NCBI GenBank assembly: GCA_035691485.1
Contig: DASSIZ010000010.1
Coordinates: 1-35,203, forward strand
Length of the DNA stretch: 35,203 nt
Source of the DNA: Terriglobales bacterium
GTDB lineage: Bacteria; Acidobacteriota; Terriglobia; Terriglobales; Acidobacteriaceae
Direction: 5' to 3'
This document shows positions 24,708-34,406 of this stretch, piece after piece. The notes under the pieces were generated by a model. The model was not told where the DNA came from, searched no databases, and was given only the letters and a program-made list of their open reading frames with translations. Each line of letters starts with the position of its first letter. Positions within the stretch are counted from its first letter, which is position 1. Made by a program: the position numbers and the translations under genes.

Positions 24708-25769
24708 ATGTTTCGCAAGCTTGCAGCTTTTATTTTCGTCGCCGCCGTGTCCGTTGCCGCGACCTTTGCCGGCGAAGTCCATGCCGGCTACAAGGTCCTG
24801 GCGCCCATCAGCCACGGCAATTTGACCATCTTTCCCGTCGTGGCTTCCGGCACGCATGACACCTCCGACTTCCTCACGCTCGATGAAGGTCTCCGCTCAG
24901 GCGAAGTCGTCGTCACCGAAGCCGGACGCATTCAGCCGCTGATGCGTCGCCACGTCTGGCCCAATCCCTCCGGCGGAGGCGAGGTCAACCGCCTCGTGCT
25001 GGTCAACAATTCCAATCGGCCACTGCTATTGCTGGCGGGGGAGATCGTCACCGGCGGCAAGCAAGACCGTGTGATCGGCAAGGACCGCATCGTTCCCGCG
25101 AAGAGCGACCCGATTGACCTTAGCGTCTTCTGCGTTGAACCCGGGCGCTGGACCGACGTCAGCCCCAACTTCAAAGGCATGTCGTCGCAGATGGCCCAAC
25201 CCAGTGTGCGCCGCAAGGCCATGGCCGAGAAAAACCAGCAGGCGGTCTGGGATTCGGTTCGCTCCAGTAACGAAGCGGTGGCGCAAGCAGCCCCGCCGGG
25301 CGTTGCCGGCGCAATTGGCGGCACTACTTCCTACGCTCGGGTGATGGACAACTCCGAGGTCAAGAAGCAGGTTGATGAAATCGCCGCGCCGATGCAGCGC
25401 GAATACCAGGGCTTGCTCCATGAGTTGCGCGCCCGCAACGCGGTCGGCGTCGTCGCCGCCGTCAACGGCCGCATTCTCTGGGCCGACGTCTTCGCCAGCA
25501 CCGCGCTGCTGGAGAAATACTGGCCCAAGCTGGTGCGTTCTTACGCCGCTGAAGCCTATGTCGTGCACGCCTCGTCCTACTCGAAGACGGACACGCGTGC
25601 CGCGCAGGATTTTATCGACAATCTCGAAGGCCGCCGTCAGGTGTCCGAGGTCGAACCCGGTGTCTTTCGCCATACCGAAATATCCGGCGATGGCTTCAAG
25701 GTGTTTGAGCTGACCTCGTTGCTGCCGAAAACCGGCTTCGACCTGCACCTCGCCAAGGCCGCCGAATGA
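24708..25769 (+). CDS. secreted ARPP-1 / DUF6569 domain protein
   Basis: 353 residues with a signal peptide (MFRKLAAFIFVAAVSVAATF). The body matches the ARPP-1 (DUF6569) domain: LTLDEGLRSGEVVVTEAG, the strongly conserved LVLVNNSNRPLLLLAGEIVT and GGKQDRVIGKDRIVP, and DLSVFCVEPGRW. The later part is helical and ends SLLPKTGFDLHLAKAAE. Its biochemical function is unknown. ATG at 24708 has AGGGAG 7 nt upstream; the frame is open further upstream only across the divergent sigma gene. The 59-bp divergent spacing with the sigma factor makes shared control possible. Confidence 0.85.
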   Translation: MFRKLAAFIFVAAVSVAATFAGEVHAGYKVLAPISHGNLTIFPVVASGTHDTSDFLTLDEGLRSGEVVVTEAGRIQPLMRRHVWPNPSGGGEVNRLVLVNNSNRPLLLLAGEIVTGGKQDRVIGKDRIVPAKSDPIDLSVFCVEPGRWTDVSPNFKGMSSQMAQPSVRRKAMAEKNQQAVWDSVRSSNEAVAQAAPPGVAGAIGGTTSYARVMDNSEVKKQVDEIAAPMQREYQGLLHELRARNAVGVVAAVNGRILWADVFASTALLEKYWPKLVRSYAAEAYVVHASSYSKTDTRAAQDFIDNLEGRRQVSEVEPGVFRHTEISGDGFKVFELTSLLPKTGFDLHLAKAAE

Positions 25770-25895
25770 TGAACCGTCTTCACTTTGGCCGTGCCTCGAA
25801 CATTTTTCGTTCCTGTGCCGCGGCGAAAAAGCGACGCTGGGTTTTTGCAACCTTTCCCGCCGCTCGCGCTCTAAAAAGTTAGTCAGGAGGCAATT

Positions 25896-26225
25896 ATGTC
25901 CGAACTTGCGAGCCTAACCTGCGTGCCTTGCCGCGGCGGCATCCCGGCCTTAAAGGGAAACGAGCTGAACGAGATGAAGCGCAAGCTGCCCGGCTGGGAA
26001 GTGGTCAATGAGCATCATCTGCACAAGGCTTTCACCTTCCCTGACTTCGTGAAAGCTCTAGCGTTCGTCAACCGTGTCGGCGATCTCGCCGAGCAGCAAG
26101 GCCATCATCCCGACATTCTTCTCACCTGGGGCAAGGCTGAGATCACCATCTGGACGCACAAGATCGACGGCCTCACCGAGAGCGACTTCATTCTGGCAGC
26201 AAAGATCGATCAACTCTATAAATGA
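25896..26225 (+). CDS. phhB: pterin-4-alpha-carbinolamine dehydratase
   Basis: 109 residues. The family motif with paired histidines is present: EQQGHHPDI, preceded by KAFTFPDFVKALAFVNRVGDLA and followed by WTHKIDGLTESDF. It dehydrates 4a-hydroxytetrahydropterin during tetrahydrobiopterin recycling and may act in molybdopterin or folate-related metabolism where no aromatic hydroxylase exists. The N-terminal CVPCRGG extension is typical of bacterial members. AGGAGG lies 7 nt before the ATG. A hydroxylase partner is not in the window. Confidence 0.93.
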   Translation: MSELASLTCVPCRGGIPALKGNELNEMKRKLPGWEVVNEHHLHKAFTFPDFVKALAFVNRVGDLAEQQGHHPDILLTWGKAEITIWTHKIDGLTESDFILAAKIDQLYK

Positions 26226-26231
26226 GGGACT

Positions 26232-26284
26232 GGTGGTTGGTGGCTGGTTGGAGATTTAGCGTTAACCACTGAGGGCCCAACCAC
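26232..26284. other. inverted repeat between convergent genes
   Basis: GTGGTTGG (26233-26240) and CCAACCAC (26277-26284) can form an 8-bp stem with a long loop, within a GGTGGTTGGTGGCTGG low-complexity stretch. A bidirectional transcription barrier is possible, but there is no T-run. Confidence 0.3.
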
Positions 26285-26318
26285 TCACTGCTAACTCCTA
26301 CCTACGAACTACCGGTTT

Positions 26319-26924
26319 TCACACGTGCCCGTTTCCACCCGACTTCCTTCTCGCCTTGACCGCACGCCGCAGACTCGGCAGCAGGGCTTCGTAGTATTCG
26401 ACCACGGCCTCCACCCGCTTCGGCTCCGACCGCATCCCCAGCAGCTTTTGCTTGAAATCCAAGTCGAACGGCATCGCACCCGCGATCATGAATGAGAGTT
26501 CCTTCTCATCCGGCGACGGCGTGTCGGCCGCCGCACCCATCAGGGCCAGCGCTTCCGCATGAATCTCGATCAGGCGCCCATTTTTTTCCTTGGCCGGCGG
26601 CTCAGGATCGTCCACGAAATAGAGCACTTCGCCACGATAGAAGCTGCGCTCGGTATTGATGTCCATCACCTCGAAGCGCTCGCGCCCCTCGGTCACGATG
26701 TCCATCCGGCCGTCCTCGTACTGCTTGGTGACGGCCACGATTTCCGCCGCGCAACCCACGCTGGCCAATCCCTGCTCGGTCGCCCGCACCACGCCGAACT
26801 TTTCTTTCGATTCCAGCAATTCGCCGATCATCTCCCGGTAGCGCGGCTCGAAAATGTGCAGCGGCAGCGCCACATTCGGGAACAACACCACATCGAGCGG
26901 GAACAAAGGCAACAAGCGACTCAC
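26319..26924 (-). CDS. Lon N-terminal (LAN) domain protein
   Basis: 201 residues. SRLLPLFPLDVVLFPNVALP then LHIFEPRYREMIGELLE is the standard opening of Lon substrate-binding-domain proteins, followed by GCAAEIVAVTKQYEDGRMDI and ERFEVMDI. There is no AAA+ ATPase or protease domain, so it is the stand-alone form, whose function is not established (it may deliver or bind substrates). The GTG at 26924 gives the exact family start; an ATG at 26951 would add nine residues. TACAAT just upstream of the GTG resembles a -10 box, which would make the GTG form leaderless. Divergent from the radical SAM gene. Confidence 0.88.
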   Translation of the reverse strand: MSRLLPLFPLDVVLFPNVALPLHIFEPRYREMIGELLESKEKFGVVRATEQGLASVGCAAEIVAVTKQYEDGRMDIVTEGRERFEVMDINTERSFYRGEVLYFVDDPEPPAKEKNGRLIEIHAEALALMGAAADTPSPDEKELSFMIAGAMPFDLDFKQKLLGMRSEPKRVEAVVEYYEALLPSLRRAVKARRKSGGNGHV

Positions 26925-27009
26925 GCTCGCATTGTATCGCGTGCGCAGCATCGGTTTGCGATACGATAAACACAGGTCTGGCACACGCGCCGTGCGTGTG
27001 CGGAATAAC

Positions 27010-28452
27010 ATGTCCGCGGTGCGCGTTCTCCTGATTTCGACGTACGAATTGGGTCGCCAGCCCTTCGGCCTGGCCTCCCCCGCGGCCTGGCTGCGCGCCG
27101 AGGGCGCCGAGGTCTCCTGCCTCGACCTATCCCAGCAGGAGCTTGATCCGCTGGCGGTTCGCTGGGCCGAGCTCATCGCCTTCTACCTTCCCATGCACAC
27201 CGCCACGCGCATCGCGCTGAGCGCCATCAAGAAGGTCCGCGCTCTGAATCCCGAAGCCCAACTGTGCGCTTACGGCCTGTATGCGCCGCTCAACGCCGGC
27301 CTGCTTCGGGCCGCGGGCGTTGCCGCTGTGTTTGGCGGCGAGTTCGAACCCGCTCTGGCCGAGACCGTTCGCAGCATCGCCGGCAATGGTCGCCGGATTC
27401 CGCCACAGGACAAGCCCCAGGTATCGCTCGACCGCCTGCAATTCCGCGTTCCTGACCGCACCGGGCTTCCCCCGCTTGAGAAATACGCGCGCCTCGTCAT
27501 GCCCGACCGCTCCCTGCGCATCGTCGGCTACACCGAGGCCAGCCGCGGCTGCAAGCACCTCTGCCGCCACTGCCCGATCGTTCCCGTCTACAAGGGAAAA
27601 TTTCGCGTCGTACAACCGGACATAGTGCTCGAAGACATTCGCCGCCAGGTCGCCGCGGGGGCAGAGCACATCACTTTCGGCGATCCTGATTTCTTCAACG
27701 GGATCAACCACGCCCTCGACATCCTGCGCGCCCTCCATCGCGATTTCCCGCAGCTCAGCTACGATGTGACCATCAAGGTCGAACACCTGCTGCAGCACGC
27801 CAAGCACCTCCCGTTATTGCGCGACACCGGCTGTGCCTTCGTTACTACCGCCGTCGAATCACTCGACGACCGCGTTCTCTCTATTCTCGACAAGAGCCAC
27901 ACGCGCGCCGATTTTCTGCGACTCGTCCCGCTCTTCCGCCAGGCCGGCCTTACGCTCGCGCCCACCTTCGTCGCCTTTACGCCCTGGATCACACCCGCAG
28001 GCTATGCCGACCTTCTCGACACCATCTCCGATCTTGACCTGGTCGAGAACGTCTCGCCGGTGCAACTCGCCATCCGGCTGTTGATTCCCGCCGGCTCGCG
28101 GCTGCTGGAATTAGCGGAGGTTAGTGACATCGTCGGTGAGTTCGATCCCGTCGCGCTCAGCTATCGCTGGCAGCATCCCGACCCGGGCATGGACGAGCTC
28201 CAGCAAGATATCGAACGCCGGGTGCAGACGCTGACCGCCGGCGGGCACAGCCGCCGAAGCATCTTCGAGGACGTTCGCCGCCTCGTGGGATCGCGACCAG
28301 GTTCCGCCCCGGCCGGCCATTCCATTGCCCAGGCCCCGCCTGTGAGTCTGCCCGCGCCGCCCGCCATGGCATCACGAGCCACTGTGCCCTACCTCACCGA
28401 GCCCTGGTACTGTTGAGCCGAACCCACCACGGGGCAGTTGGCCCCGTTCTGA
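27010..28452 (+). CDS. CUAEP-tail radical SAM selenoprotein (in-frame TGA = Sec469)
   Basis: 480 residues if the TGA at 28414-28416 is read as selenocysteine. The N-terminus (VRVLLISTYELGRQPFGLAS) looks like a B12-binding-type Rossmann domain. The radical SAM cluster motif is C181-x3-C185-x2-C188 (CKHLCRHC), with TFGDPDFFNG and AVESLDDRVLSILDKSHTR downstream. The tail PYLTEPWYC then runs TGA-GCC-GAA-CCC, i.e. C-U-A-E-P, and continues TTGQLAPF to a TGA stop at 28450-28452. A radical SAM family named for a CUAEP/CCAEP tail is known; its reaction is not. A 7-bp perfect hairpin with loop AGTTG follows the TGA. The ATG at 27010 has only a weak GGAAT ribosome site. Confidence 0.9.
28417..28447 (+). 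promoter_or_regulatory. candidate bacterial SECIS element of the CUAEP gene
   Basis: ACGGGGC (28429-28435) and GCCCCGT (28441-28447) form a perfect 7-bp stem with a 5-nt loop AGTTG that starts 19 nt after the TGA. The geometry and the loop G match bacterial SECIS elements. No T-run follows, so it is not an intrinsic terminator. Confidence 0.75.
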
Positions 28453-28812
28453 ATTCCTTCCGATCTCGTTTGCGATGGTACGGTCCGCATGTCACCACTT
28501 CGTGCGATACCCACCAAAGTGCCCTCTATGCGATTTGGTATCCCGCCTGTGACAATTTGGATTTCATCCCAGCCGCAAGCCGGCAACTGCTTGGAAACAA
28601 AGCAGGCAGGGATGGAACGCGAACTGCCTAACATTTTTACAATTCCAGGGTCTTGCTCCGCCTATTCATATCGGCATCTTGGGGCGTCGTAGAGTTCTAG
28701 TCAGGCACGAAATCTCTGGTCATCCGAGTCGATGGGTGCGCTGCCGGGTGCCCATGGCACTATCGTGTCCCACCACCTTGACCTCCGTCGCCCAAACTGG
28801 AGGGAACTACCC
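28453..28812. other. 360-bp intergenic region before the TonB receptor gene
   Basis: No coding region that I can support. It contains a perfect short palindrome GTGCC-CAT-GGCAC around 28748-28760 and the ribosome binding site GGAGGGAA of the receptor gene. No promoter stands out. Confidence 0.4.
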
Positions 28813-31800
28813 ATGCCACTCGTAAGAACTCCTGTTCGATTCATGCTGGTTGTCGCCTGCATCGTCCTGCTGACGGCAACCTTCGCATTCTCCCAAGTCG
28901 GTGCCACCGGTATCGACGTCGTAGTCAGAGATCCGAGCGATGCTTTCGTCTCCGGTGCTTCCATCAAGATCTACAACGTGTCGACCGGCGTGCTGGAACG
29001 CCAGATGACCACCGGGAGCAACGGAGAAACGGTTGCCACTCTCCTGCGCCCCGGGACCTATCGCGTCGAGGTCACCGCCGCGGGATTCAAGCGGTACGAA
29101 GTCATCGTGGAAGTTCGGATCGGCGAAACCGTGAAGCAAGCTGCCAAGCTGGAAATTGGTACCGGCAACGAATCGATCACGGTGGAAGCGGCGCCTTCCC
29201 TGGTCAATACCGAAAGCGCCACCACCGGACAACCGATCGACTCCCGAACGTTGGAAGAATTGCCGCTAGCCTCGCCCAATTTTCTCTTCCTGTTGACTCT
29301 CTCCACCGGCACGGCGGGCGAGATGCCCGATGTGCGCGCCTCTACCCGCGGCAACATCGACATCAACGTCAATGGCGGTCGCACCACCAACAACGCCTTT
29401 TCCTTGGAAGGCATCAACGTCAACGACCTCAACCTGGCGCACTTCGACAACGTACCGCTGCCCAACCCGGATGCGGTGCAGGAATTCAAGACCGCCACCT
29501 CGCTCTACGACGCTTCGCAGGGCAGCAAGGGCGGCGGAGCGCTAGGGGTGATCATGAAGACCGGCAGCAAGCAATGGCACGGCGATGCTTATTGGGACCA
29601 CCGCAATGACGCGTTCAATGCCAACGAGTGGTTCAACAAGCGGTCAGAAGCCCTCGCCGGGAAACCTAACGATCCCGGACGGCTGCTGCAGAATGTAGGC
29701 GGCTTTAGCCTGGGCGGACCGGTCCCCATTTTGAAAGGCTTCATCTTCGGCAACATGCAGACCGTCCGCGCCCGCAACGGCGTATCCACCTCGGGATCCG
29801 TGACCAGCGTGATCACGCCCGTATTCCCCACCAATGCCGATGGCACCACTTCGGCCGCGCTTTTGGCAGGCGCGGGCTTTGCGCCTAGTGCCAGCAAAGT
29901 GGATCCTACGGCGCTGAATATCCTGAACCTGAAGAACAACTATTGGTTCGGAACCTATGCTGTGCCCCGGCTTGGCCAATCCGGCTGCCCGACGAGCGCC
30001 ACCACGACGACTTTTACCTGCCGTTTCAGCCGCATCACGCCCATTCGCGACGATCAATACAGCATGTCGTACGAGCGCGGTTTCCGTGACAACAAAGACA
30101 AACTCCGGCTGACCTGGTTCTGGGACAACGGCAATTATGCCACGCCATTCGGAACAGCCAGCACCCTGGCCTTCCCGCTGGCCAACGAGCTGCGAAACCG
30201 CTTTGCCTCTATCGGTTGGAACCACCAGATCAGCAATCGCCAGTTGAATGACTTCCACTTCGGGTTCAGCCGCTTCAATGCGGTCACCGGAAATCCGACG
30301 GACACCGTCAACTTGGCCGATGTGGGCGCCACCCGACCCAACATCTCTACCGTACCCGGAATTTACCAGATCACCATTACCGGCGCCTTCAGCATGGGCA
30401 CCGGCGTGAACGACCAGCGCGGCACCGTGCAGAACTCCTTCACCGTGGGCGACACCTGGTCCATCGCCATGGGCAAGCACACCTTCAAAGCCGGCGGCGA
30501 GGTCGTGCGATACGAGATCAACCGCTTCAACAAGTTTGCCTTGCGCGGCTCGCTGGGCTTTGACAACTTCAGCAACTTCGTGCAAGGGATCATCAACAGC
30601 GAACAGTCGGCGGTGGGTGATCCGCAGCGCTACTTCCGCGACACCGACTACGCCTTCTTCTTCCAGGATGACTGGAAGCTGCGTCCACGTTTGACGGTGA
30701 ACCTGGGCTTGCGCTGGGAAGGTCTGGGTTGGGCGCATGATACCAAGCTCCGCACCAGCATCATCGACCCAGGGCAGATCATTGCCAACGGCCCCGGCGC
30801 CGATCCGCTGTTATTCCCCTCGGCCAGCGCCGCGCCCGTGACCGGAACCCCGGGAATTGGGGATTGCGGCGTAAAGAACTGCCTGACCAAGAACTGGGAA
30901 CCGCGCGTGGGCTTTGCCTGGGACGTTTTCGGTAACGCGAAAATGGTTGTGCGCGGCGGCGCCGGCCTCTATTACCAGCGCCTTTCGAACCAAAACCTGC
31001 TGCAGGGGGCTTTGGGGGCGCCTTACTTCGTCCAGATTGTCAATAACAACCCGCAAATCAGCGACCCTACCGTCACCTTGGCCAATCCCCTGGCTACCAC
31101 ACCCGCAGCGGTCGCTGTCGCCACGGCATTCATTCCGCAGGCCTCGCATTTCGCCGGCCTGCGCTATGTCACCGGACTTGGGACCAACTCCAGTCCCTGT
31201 GCTACGACTGCTCCAGCTGTGCTGAGTGTCAACGATCCCTGCGTCGCGCCGATTTTCGTCAATGACAGCGGCGTTAAATGCGCGAACTTCGGCGGTAGCG
31301 CCAGCAACTGCTCCATTAACCTGGCGTCCTTCTCCAGCGTCGACCCCAACGCCAAGGCGCCCTACACCGAGCAATGGAACTTGAGCGTGCAGCGCGATTT
31401 GGGACATGGCTGGGCGCTCGAGGCAGCCTACGTCGGCACTCACAGCGTAGGAGGCCTGGGTATCTGGGATCCTTACCTGCCTCAACTGGTCAGCCCAACC
31501 AGTCCGCTCACCATAAAGGACATGAACGGCAATAGCTACGCCATCACCACAAACACCGTAAACAATGCGCCACTGCGCGACCAGTTGCTGGGATTGGCTC
31601 GTAAGCAAGGATTCCGAGTAGATGGGAATATCGGCTTCTCGACCTATCATTCAGGCCAGGTCACGTTGTCGCATCGTTTTGCGCACGGGTTGTATCTGCA
31701 GGCTGGGTACACACGGTCGAAGAACATCGACAATGTTAGCGGATCACAGAGCACCGACGAATTGAACAATACTCGTGCCGGACAGGCTGGCGCCAACGTC

Positions 31801-32535
31801 CTGAATAACCTGGCTAATTATCAGCAGAACCGGGCAGTGAGCGATTTCGATCGCCCGAATCGGTTCGTGCTGAGCTATAGCTGGGACCTGCCGGTCCCGA
31901 AGAGCGGCATCTGGGGCTCACAGCTATTCCAGGGGTGGACCATCGCTGGGCTGGCTCAATATCAGAATGGCCTGCCCTTCTCCATCACCGACTCATTCAG
32001 CGGTCGGGCCTTTGGCGGCGGCACTGGCACTGGCCTTCTCGTCTGCCGTCCGGTGGCAGAGCAGATCGCCACGCTGCCGGGCTGCACGCCGGGCACAGTC
32101 ACGACGGTGAGTCAGCTGCTGCTGCCCGGATCCGCCGGGGGCCACCCGGACAACTTTATGAATCCCAACTTCGTCAGCGTGGCTCAGGTGGTCGGCCCGT
32201 GCACCAGCCAGAGTCCCACTCGGGGTGCTGGAGTTACCAACACCACCTGTGCCGCGAGCAACGCAAGTGCCCCGACCACTTACGGCAACGTGCCGCGAAA
32301 CGCCTTCCGCGGCCCGTTCCAGCAGGATTGGGACCTGTCCGTGATCAAGCATTTCAAGATTAGCGAGCGGCATAGCTTCCAGTTCCGTGGTGACTTCTTC
32401 AACCTCTTCAACCATCCGGTGCTGTCGACAACGCCGACCTCCGTTGCGCTGTCCTCACCGGCTACTTTTACCCAGTTCACAAACACCGCCATTCCGGCGC
32501 GCATCATCCAGCTCGGCTTGAAGTACAGCTTCTAG
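28813..32535 (+). CDS. Oar-like TonB-dependent outer-membrane receptor
   Basis: 1240 residues. Signal peptide (FMLVVACIVLLTATFAFSQ), then a carboxypeptidase-regulatory-like beta-sandwich (GIDVVVRDPSDAFVSGASIK to VEVTAAGFKRYEVIVEVRIG, about 35-115), a TonB plug (VNVNGGRTTNNAFSLEGINV-type segment at about 200-215, VMKTGSKQWHG later) and a ~950-residue beta-barrel ending LGLKYSF with the terminal phenylalanine needed for outer-membrane assembly. Very large receptors of this type are expanded in Acidobacteriota. The substrate is unknown, possibly oligosaccharides or peptides. The ATG at 28813 has GGAGGGAA 8 nt upstream. Monocistronic, closed by a strong terminator. Confidence 0.93.
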   Translation: MPLVRTPVRFMLVVACIVLLTATFAFSQVGATGIDVVVRDPSDAFVSGASIKIYNVSTGVLERQMTTGSNGETVATLLRPGTYRVEVTAAGFKRYEVIVEVRIGETVKQAAKLEIGTGNESITVEAAPSLVNTESATTGQPIDSRTLEELPLASPNFLFLLTLSTGTAGEMPDVRASTRGNIDINVNGGRTTNNAFSLEGINVNDLNLAHFDNVPLPNPDAVQEFKTATSLYDASQGSKGGGALGVIMKTGSKQWHGDAYWDHRNDAFNANEWFNKRSEALAGKPNDPGRLLQNVGGFSLGGPVPILKGFIFGNMQTVRARNGVSTSGSVTSVITPVFPTNADGTTSAALLAGAGFAPSASKVDPTALNILNLKNNYWFGTYAVPRLGQSGCPTSATTTTFTCRFSRITPIRDDQYSMSYERGFRDNKDKLRLTWFWDNGNYATPFGTASTLAFPLANELRNRFASIGWNHQISNRQLNDFHFGFSRFNAVTGNPTDTVNLADVGATRPNISTVPGIYQITITGAFSMGTGVNDQRGTVQNSFTVGDTWSIAMGKHTFKAGGEVVRYEINRFNKFALRGSLGFDNFSNFVQGIINSEQSAVGDPQRYFRDTDYAFFFQDDWKLRPRLTVNLGLRWEGLGWAHDTKLRTSIIDPGQIIANGPGADPLLFPSASAAPVTGTPGIGDCGVKNCLTKNWEPRVGFAWDVFGNAKMVVRGGAGLYYQRLSNQNLLQGALGAPYFVQIVNNNPQISDPTVTLANPLATTPAAVAVATAFIPQASHFAGLRYVTGLGTNSSPCATTAPAVLSVNDPCVAPIFVNDSGVKCANFGGSASNCSINLASFSSVDPNAKAPYTEQWNLSVQRDLGHGWALEAAYVGTHSVGGLGIWDPYLPQLVSPTSPLTIKDMNGNSYAITTNTVNNAPLRDQLLGLARKQGFRVDGNIGFSTYHSGQVTLSHRFAHGLYLQAGYTRSKNIDNVSGSQSTDELNNTRAGQAGANVLNNLANYQQNRAVSDFDRPNRFVLSYSWDLPVPKSGIWGSQLFQGWTIAGLAQYQNGLPFSITDSFSGRAFGGGTGTGLLVCRPVAEQIATLPGCTPGTVTTVSQLLLPGSAGGHPDNFMNPNFVSVAQVVGPCTSQSPTRGAGVTNTTCAASNASAPTTYGNVPRNAFRGPFQQDWDLSVIKHFKISERHSFQFRGDFFNLFNHPVLSTTPTSVALSSPATFTQFTNTAIPARIIQLGLKYSF

Positions 32536-32553
32536 CCGGGCCGGGGAAAAGCT

Positions 32554-32585
32554 AAGCCGGGCGCGAAAGCGTCCGGCTTTTTTTT
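32554..32585 (+). terminator. rho-independent terminator of the TonB receptor gene
   Basis: 11-bp stem AAGCCGGGCGC / GCGTCCGGCTT (one G-U) with a GAAA tetraloop and eight T, about 20 bp after the stop codon. Confidence 0.95.
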
Positions 32586-32701
32586 CGCAACGAACGGTGC
32601 GAAAACCCGTGCATCCCCGTGTTCCACCCTCCCTGTAACTTTTCCCTCTCCCGGCTCATCCCATGGCATGAAGGTGCTACCATTCATCCAGGTGTGGGGA
32701 A

Positions 32702-33664
32702 ATGCTGATTAAGAAGCCGGAGGAAGTACGCTCGTCGGAAATCACCAGCCAATCGACGTATCTGAATCGCCGGGCTTTCCTGGGCGGCGCGGCCGCGCTG
32801 GCCGGCGCGGCTGTGATCGCGAAGGTCGCCGGCGCGAAAACTCCCTCGCCCGACACCGCTCCTAACGGCCAGAAGCTGTCCGGAGTTATCAAAGGACAGT
32901 TCTCGACCGACGAAAAGCAGACTCCCTACAAGGACATCACCAACTACAACAACTTCTACGAGTTCTCCACGGACAAGTACCAGCCGGCCAACCTGGCCAA
33001 GAACTTCCGTACTCGCCCGTGGACGGTGAAGGTCGAGGGCTTGGTGCAAAAGCCCAAGACCTACGACATCGACTCCCTGCTCAAGTTGGCCACGCTGGAG
33101 GACCGCGTTTACCGGCACCGCTGCGTGGAAGGCTGGTCCATGGTTATTCCCTGGGTTGGCTATTCGTTTAAGAAGCTGATGGACCAGGTGCAGCCGCTGG
33201 GTAACGCCAAGTACGTTGAATTCACCACCCTCAACGATCCGGCGCAGATGCCCGGCGTGCGTTACGGCGTTTTAGACTGGCCTTATACCGAAGGCTTGCG
33301 CCTTGATGAAGCCAGTCACCCTCTCGCCCTGCTGACGGTCGGCTTGTATGGCGAAGTCCTGCCCAACCAGGATGGCGCGCCGGTGCGCATCGTCGTGCCC
33401 TGGAAGTATGGGTTCAAGAGCTGCAAGTCGATCGTGAAGATTCGCTTCACCGACAAGGAGCCGAGGACGGCGTGGAACAAGGCCGCTCCCAACGAGTACG
33501 GCTTCTATTCCAACGTCAATCCGAACGTGGACCACCCGCGCTGGAGCCAGGCTCGCGAACGCCGCATTGGCGAATTTACCAAGCGCCCTACGCTGATGTT
33601 CAACGGCTACGGCGACCAGGTCGCCTCACTCTACACGGGCATGGATTTGAAAAAGTTTTTCTGA
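32702..33664 (+). CDS. msrP: MsrP, molybdopterin protein-methionine-sulfoxide reductase catalytic subunit
   Basis: 320 residues. Tat signal with twin arginine ([20 protein letters not shown]), then [29 protein letters not shown] and the molybdenum-ligating cysteine in [18 protein letters not shown], followed by [18 protein letters not shown] and [12 protein letters not shown]. MsrP (YedY) is a periplasmic oxidoreductase that reduces methionine sulfoxide in envelope proteins with electrons from the quinone pool through MsrQ. GTGGGGAA precedes the ATG. Cotranscribed with msrQ 106 bp downstream. Together with cytoplasmic MsrB and the OsmC selenoprotein it indicates investment in oxidative damage repair. 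Confidence 0.95.
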   Translation: MLIKKPEEVRSSEITSQSTYLNRRAFLGGAAALAGAAVIAKVAGAKTPSPDTAPNGQKLSGVIKGQFSTDEKQTPYKDITNYNNFYEFSTDKYQPANLAKNFRTRPWTVKVEGLVQKPKTYDIDSLLKLATLEDRVYRHRCVEGWSMVIPWVGYSFKKLMDQVQPLGNAKYVEFTTLNDPAQMPGVRYGVLDWPYTEGLRLDEASHPLALLTVGLYGEVLPNQDGAPVRIVVPWKYGFKSCKSIVKIRFTDKEPRTAWNKAAPNEYGFYSNVNPNVDHPRWSQARERRIGEFTKRPTLMFNGYGDQVASLYTGMDLKKFF

Positions 33665-33729
33665 ATGAAAGAGTTTTGGGGGACATTTCCGCTTCGAGGC
33701 TTCCCGCTTTCACCTCTTCATTTTCCGAG

Positions 33730-33777
33730 TGAAACCTGAGACGTGAAACCTTGAACGTAAAACCTGCTAAGTGAAAT
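33730..33777 (+). repeat. 14-bp tandem repeat between msrP and msrQ, about 3.5 units
   Basis: Successive 14-bp units GTGAAACCTGAGAC, GTGAAACCTTGAAC, GTAAAACCTGCTAA and then GTGAAAT. The GTG of the last partial unit is the start codon of msrQ. No ribosome binding site other than this array precedes msrQ. Confidence 0.7.
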
Positions 33778-34406
33778 TGAAGCTACTCAAAGTCGCCGTC
33801 TTTTTTGCTGCTCTCCTGCCACTCGCTCACCTGGGATGGAAGGCATACCGGGGCCTGCTCGGCGCCAATCCGATTGAGGTCATCACCCGCTCCACCGGCG
33901 ACTGGACCCTGATCTTCCTGATGCTCACCCTCAGCATCACGCCCCTGCGCCGTCTGACTGGCCAGCACTGGTTCATCCGCTTCCGCCGCATGCTGGGGTT
34001 GTTCGCCTTCTCCTACGCTTGCCTTCACTTCACCACCTACATCTGGCTGGACAAGTTTTTTGACGTTCACGAGATGGTGAAGGACGTCGCCAAGCGCAAG
34101 TTCATCACCGTCGGCTTCACTGCCTTTGTGCTGCTCATTCCGCTCGCCGTGACCTCCACCCAGGGCATGATCCGCCGTCTCGGCCGCCGCTGGATCACGC
34201 TTCATCGCCTGGTCTACGTCAGCGCCCTGGCCGGCGTCATCCACTACTGGTGGCTGGTCAAAGCCGACGTCCGCAAGCCTGAGTACTACGCCATCCTGCT
34301 CACGCTGCTGCTCGGCTTCCGCCTCATCTCCGCCCAGCGCAAGAAATCCGCAGTGCCTCCTCGCCTTACTAACCAGCGCACTCCGGAAACTGTGGCCGCC
34401 GACTAA
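33771..34406 (+). CDS. msrQ: MsrQ, heme-binding membrane subunit of the MsrPQ system
   Basis: 211 residues, six predicted helices of the ferric-reductase-like family: GDWTLIFLMLTLSITPLRRL, FRRMLGLFAFSYACLHFTTY (heme histidine), LIPLAVTSTQGMIRRLGRRW, LHRLVYVSALAGVIHYWWLV (two more candidate heme histidines). It passes electrons from the quinol pool to MsrP. The GTG at 33771 gives the usual K-L-K-L-L start and lies inside a 14-bp tandem repeat, without a Shine-Dalgarno sequence. C-terminal tail basic then acidic, cytoplasmic. Confidence 0.94.
   Translation: MKLKLLKVAVFFAALLPLAHLGWKAYRGLLGANPIEVITRSTGDWTLIFLMLTLSITPLRRLTGQHWFIRFRRMLGLFAFSYACLHFTTYIWLDKFFDVHEMVKDVAKRKFITVGFTAFVLLIPLAVTSTQGMIRRLGRRWITLHRLVYVSALAGVIHYWWLVKADVRKPEYYAILLTLLLGFRLISAQRKKSAVPPRLTNQRTPETVAAD

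Noticed and set aside
28417-28452. Hairpin after the radical SAM TGA read as a terminator
   Set aside because: No T-run follows, and the conserved AEP codons lie between the TGA and the stem, which fits a SECIS instead.
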